Below are positions 6,270 through 6,658 of a DNA stretch of 6,658 nt, piece by piece. The DNA comes from Rubrobacteraceae bacterium. GTDB taxonomy: Bacteria > Actinomycetota > Rubrobacteria > Rubrobacterales > Rubrobacteraceae. The stretch is taken from contig JACCSM010000241.1 of the NCBI GenBank assembly GCA_013698525.1, positions 1 through 6,658 on the forward strand, written 5' to 3'. The stretch's first letter is position 1. Every line of letters begins with the position of its first letter. Below the pieces are notes generated by a model that saw nothing but the letters and a program-made list of their open reading frames with translations, searched no databases and was not told the origin of the DNA. Made by a program: the position numbers and the translations under genes.

Positions 6270-6494
6270 TTGCAGCATCAAGACCACATCGACGACCGGA
6301 TGGCCGGCGGGTCGTTAGGCATATCTGGATTGTTGGCGAGGGCGAGGGCCCGTACCGAACGGGAACATGGCTATCCCGCTTCCGCAAGCACCCCATCCTA
6401 CGTTGCTGCCGCGCTCGGGCAGACGCCTTACGTGGCGGTGGGTAACGGCGCTATCGTCGTGCAGCGGCGAGGTTGCACCAACTGGAACTGCTGA
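6270..6494 (+). CDS. Small uncharacterised protein with C-terminal GCTNWNC, possible peptide signal or precursor
   Basis: From TTG 6270 the product has 74 residues; ATG 6216 would give 92 and ATG 6300 would give 64. I do not recognise a family. The N-terminus is polar (His/Asp-rich), followed by a Gly/Ser stretch and an Arg-rich helix-like part (LLARARARTER, 21-31). A Pro/Ser/Ala segment comes next, then a small-residue, beta-like region (YVAVGNGAIVV, 54-64), RR at 66-67 and the final GCTNWNC, whose two Cys (69 and 74) are the only ones in the protein. There is no signal peptide. Size, position 74 bases after the membrane protein gene, and a Cys-framed tail fit a leader-plus-core peptide, such as a ribosomally made modified or signalling peptide, or a small substrate of the peptidase. 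No modifying enzyme is visible, although the next gene is cut off. Function is unknown, and spurious coding cannot be fully excluded. Confidence 0.55.
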   Translation: MQHQDHIDDRMAGGSLGISGLLARARARTEREHGYPASASTPSYVAAALGQTPYVAVGNGAIVVQRRGCTNWNC

Positions 6495-6531
6495 GGAGAT
6501 CTCCTCGGACTGAGGGCTGCAGTTACTTTTT
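6491..6531 (+). terminator. Palindrome and T-run after the small gene: weak terminator or attenuator
   Basis: GAGGAGATCTCCTC (6493-6506) is a perfect 14-base palindrome beginning inside the small gene's TGA. With flanking CT/GG it can form a 7-bp stem with a GATC loop. A competing stem pairs CCTC (6503-6506) with GAGG (6512-6515). A run of five T follows at 6527-6531, about 20 bases after the first stem and 11 after the second. The spacing is poor for a classic terminator, but two mutually exclusive stems ahead of the next start codon could tune readthrough. Confidence 0.35.
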
Positions 6532-6540
6532 GGGGGCGGC

Positions 6541-6658
6541 GTGAGCACATCACAGGCCAAACGTTCGCGGAATGAGCATCTCGCCGCATCCGAAATGCTG
6601 AATGCTCGCAGTATTGGTGAAGAGGCCGAAAGGGCGGCTCTCTCGCTACCTCTGAAGC
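6541..6658 (+). CDS. N-terminus of an unidentified protein (runs off the right edge)
   Basis: A GTG start at 6541 opens a frame with no stop to the window end, giving 39 codons. GGGGG at 6532-6536, four bases upstream, can serve as the ribosome site. The visible part is polar and helix-prone (AKRSRNEHLAASEML, then SIGEEAERAALSLPLK), with no signal peptide or membrane segment, so a cytoplasmic protein is likely. I do not recognise a family. It begins 46 bases after the small Cys-ended gene on the same strand and may be the last visible member of the same operon. Confidence 0.5.
   Translation, partial: MSTSQAKRSRNEHLAASEMLNARSIGEEAERAALSLPLK

Noticed and set aside
6414..6428. LGQTP in the small protein as a sortase sorting signal
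   Set aside because: It is not LPXTG or LAXTG, no hydrophobic anchor and basic tail follow, and the protein has no signal peptide.

Overview
The window looks like chromosomal DNA from a fairly GC-rich actinobacterium. A Rubrobacter-like organism fits best, because the class E sortase, the UbiA-type/flippase pair and the tandem-HTH regulator read like proteins from that lineage. This placement comes from recall of family sequences, not from a search. No RNA gene, CRISPR array, insertion sequence or attachment site was seen.

Left part (1-1163, + strand): the last 38 codons of a probable UbiA-family prenyltransferase overlap by 13 bases a TIGR00374-type integral membrane protein (flippase-like / lysylphosphatidylglycerol synthase TM family). 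The pair probably acts in lipid-linked envelope chemistry. A strong 11-bp inverted repeat separates it from a convergent gene and probably serves as a bidirectional terminator.

Middle part (1162-3374, - strand): a class E sortase with a membrane anchor, a long Ala/Pro/Glu/Ser linker and the catalytic His, Cys and Arg. Upstream of it is an MFS_3-type efflux transporter. About 220 bases separate them, so they are probably separate transcription units.

Right part (3441-6658, + strand): an AT-rich region with interleaved divergent promoters and palindromic half-sites (GTATCGT / ACGATAC) lies between the transporter and a tightly packed cluster. The cluster encodes (i) an XRE regulator with two tandem HTH domains, (ii) an ImmA/IrrE-like M78 zinc metallopeptidase with HELGH, overlapping the regulator by 11 bases, (iii) a membrane protein with about seven TM segments and a ~210-residue soluble tail, joined by an ATGA overlap, (iv) a small protein of about 74 residues with a strong Shine-Dalgarno, a TTG start and a C-terminal GCTNWNC, and (v) the first 39 codons of an unidentified gene that runs off the window.

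The XRE-ImmA pair suggests a repressor relieved by proteolysis, as in the ImmR/ImmA pair of ICEBs1. The membrane protein resembles, in layout, the MAB_1171c-type putative transporters that sit next to such pairs in other actinobacteria. The small Cys-ended peptide could be the signal, substrate or effector of the cassette. This cluster is the part most likely to be an undescribed system: a membrane-sensed, protease-relieved switch with its own peptide, possibly also controlling the divergent efflux pump. That function is inference.
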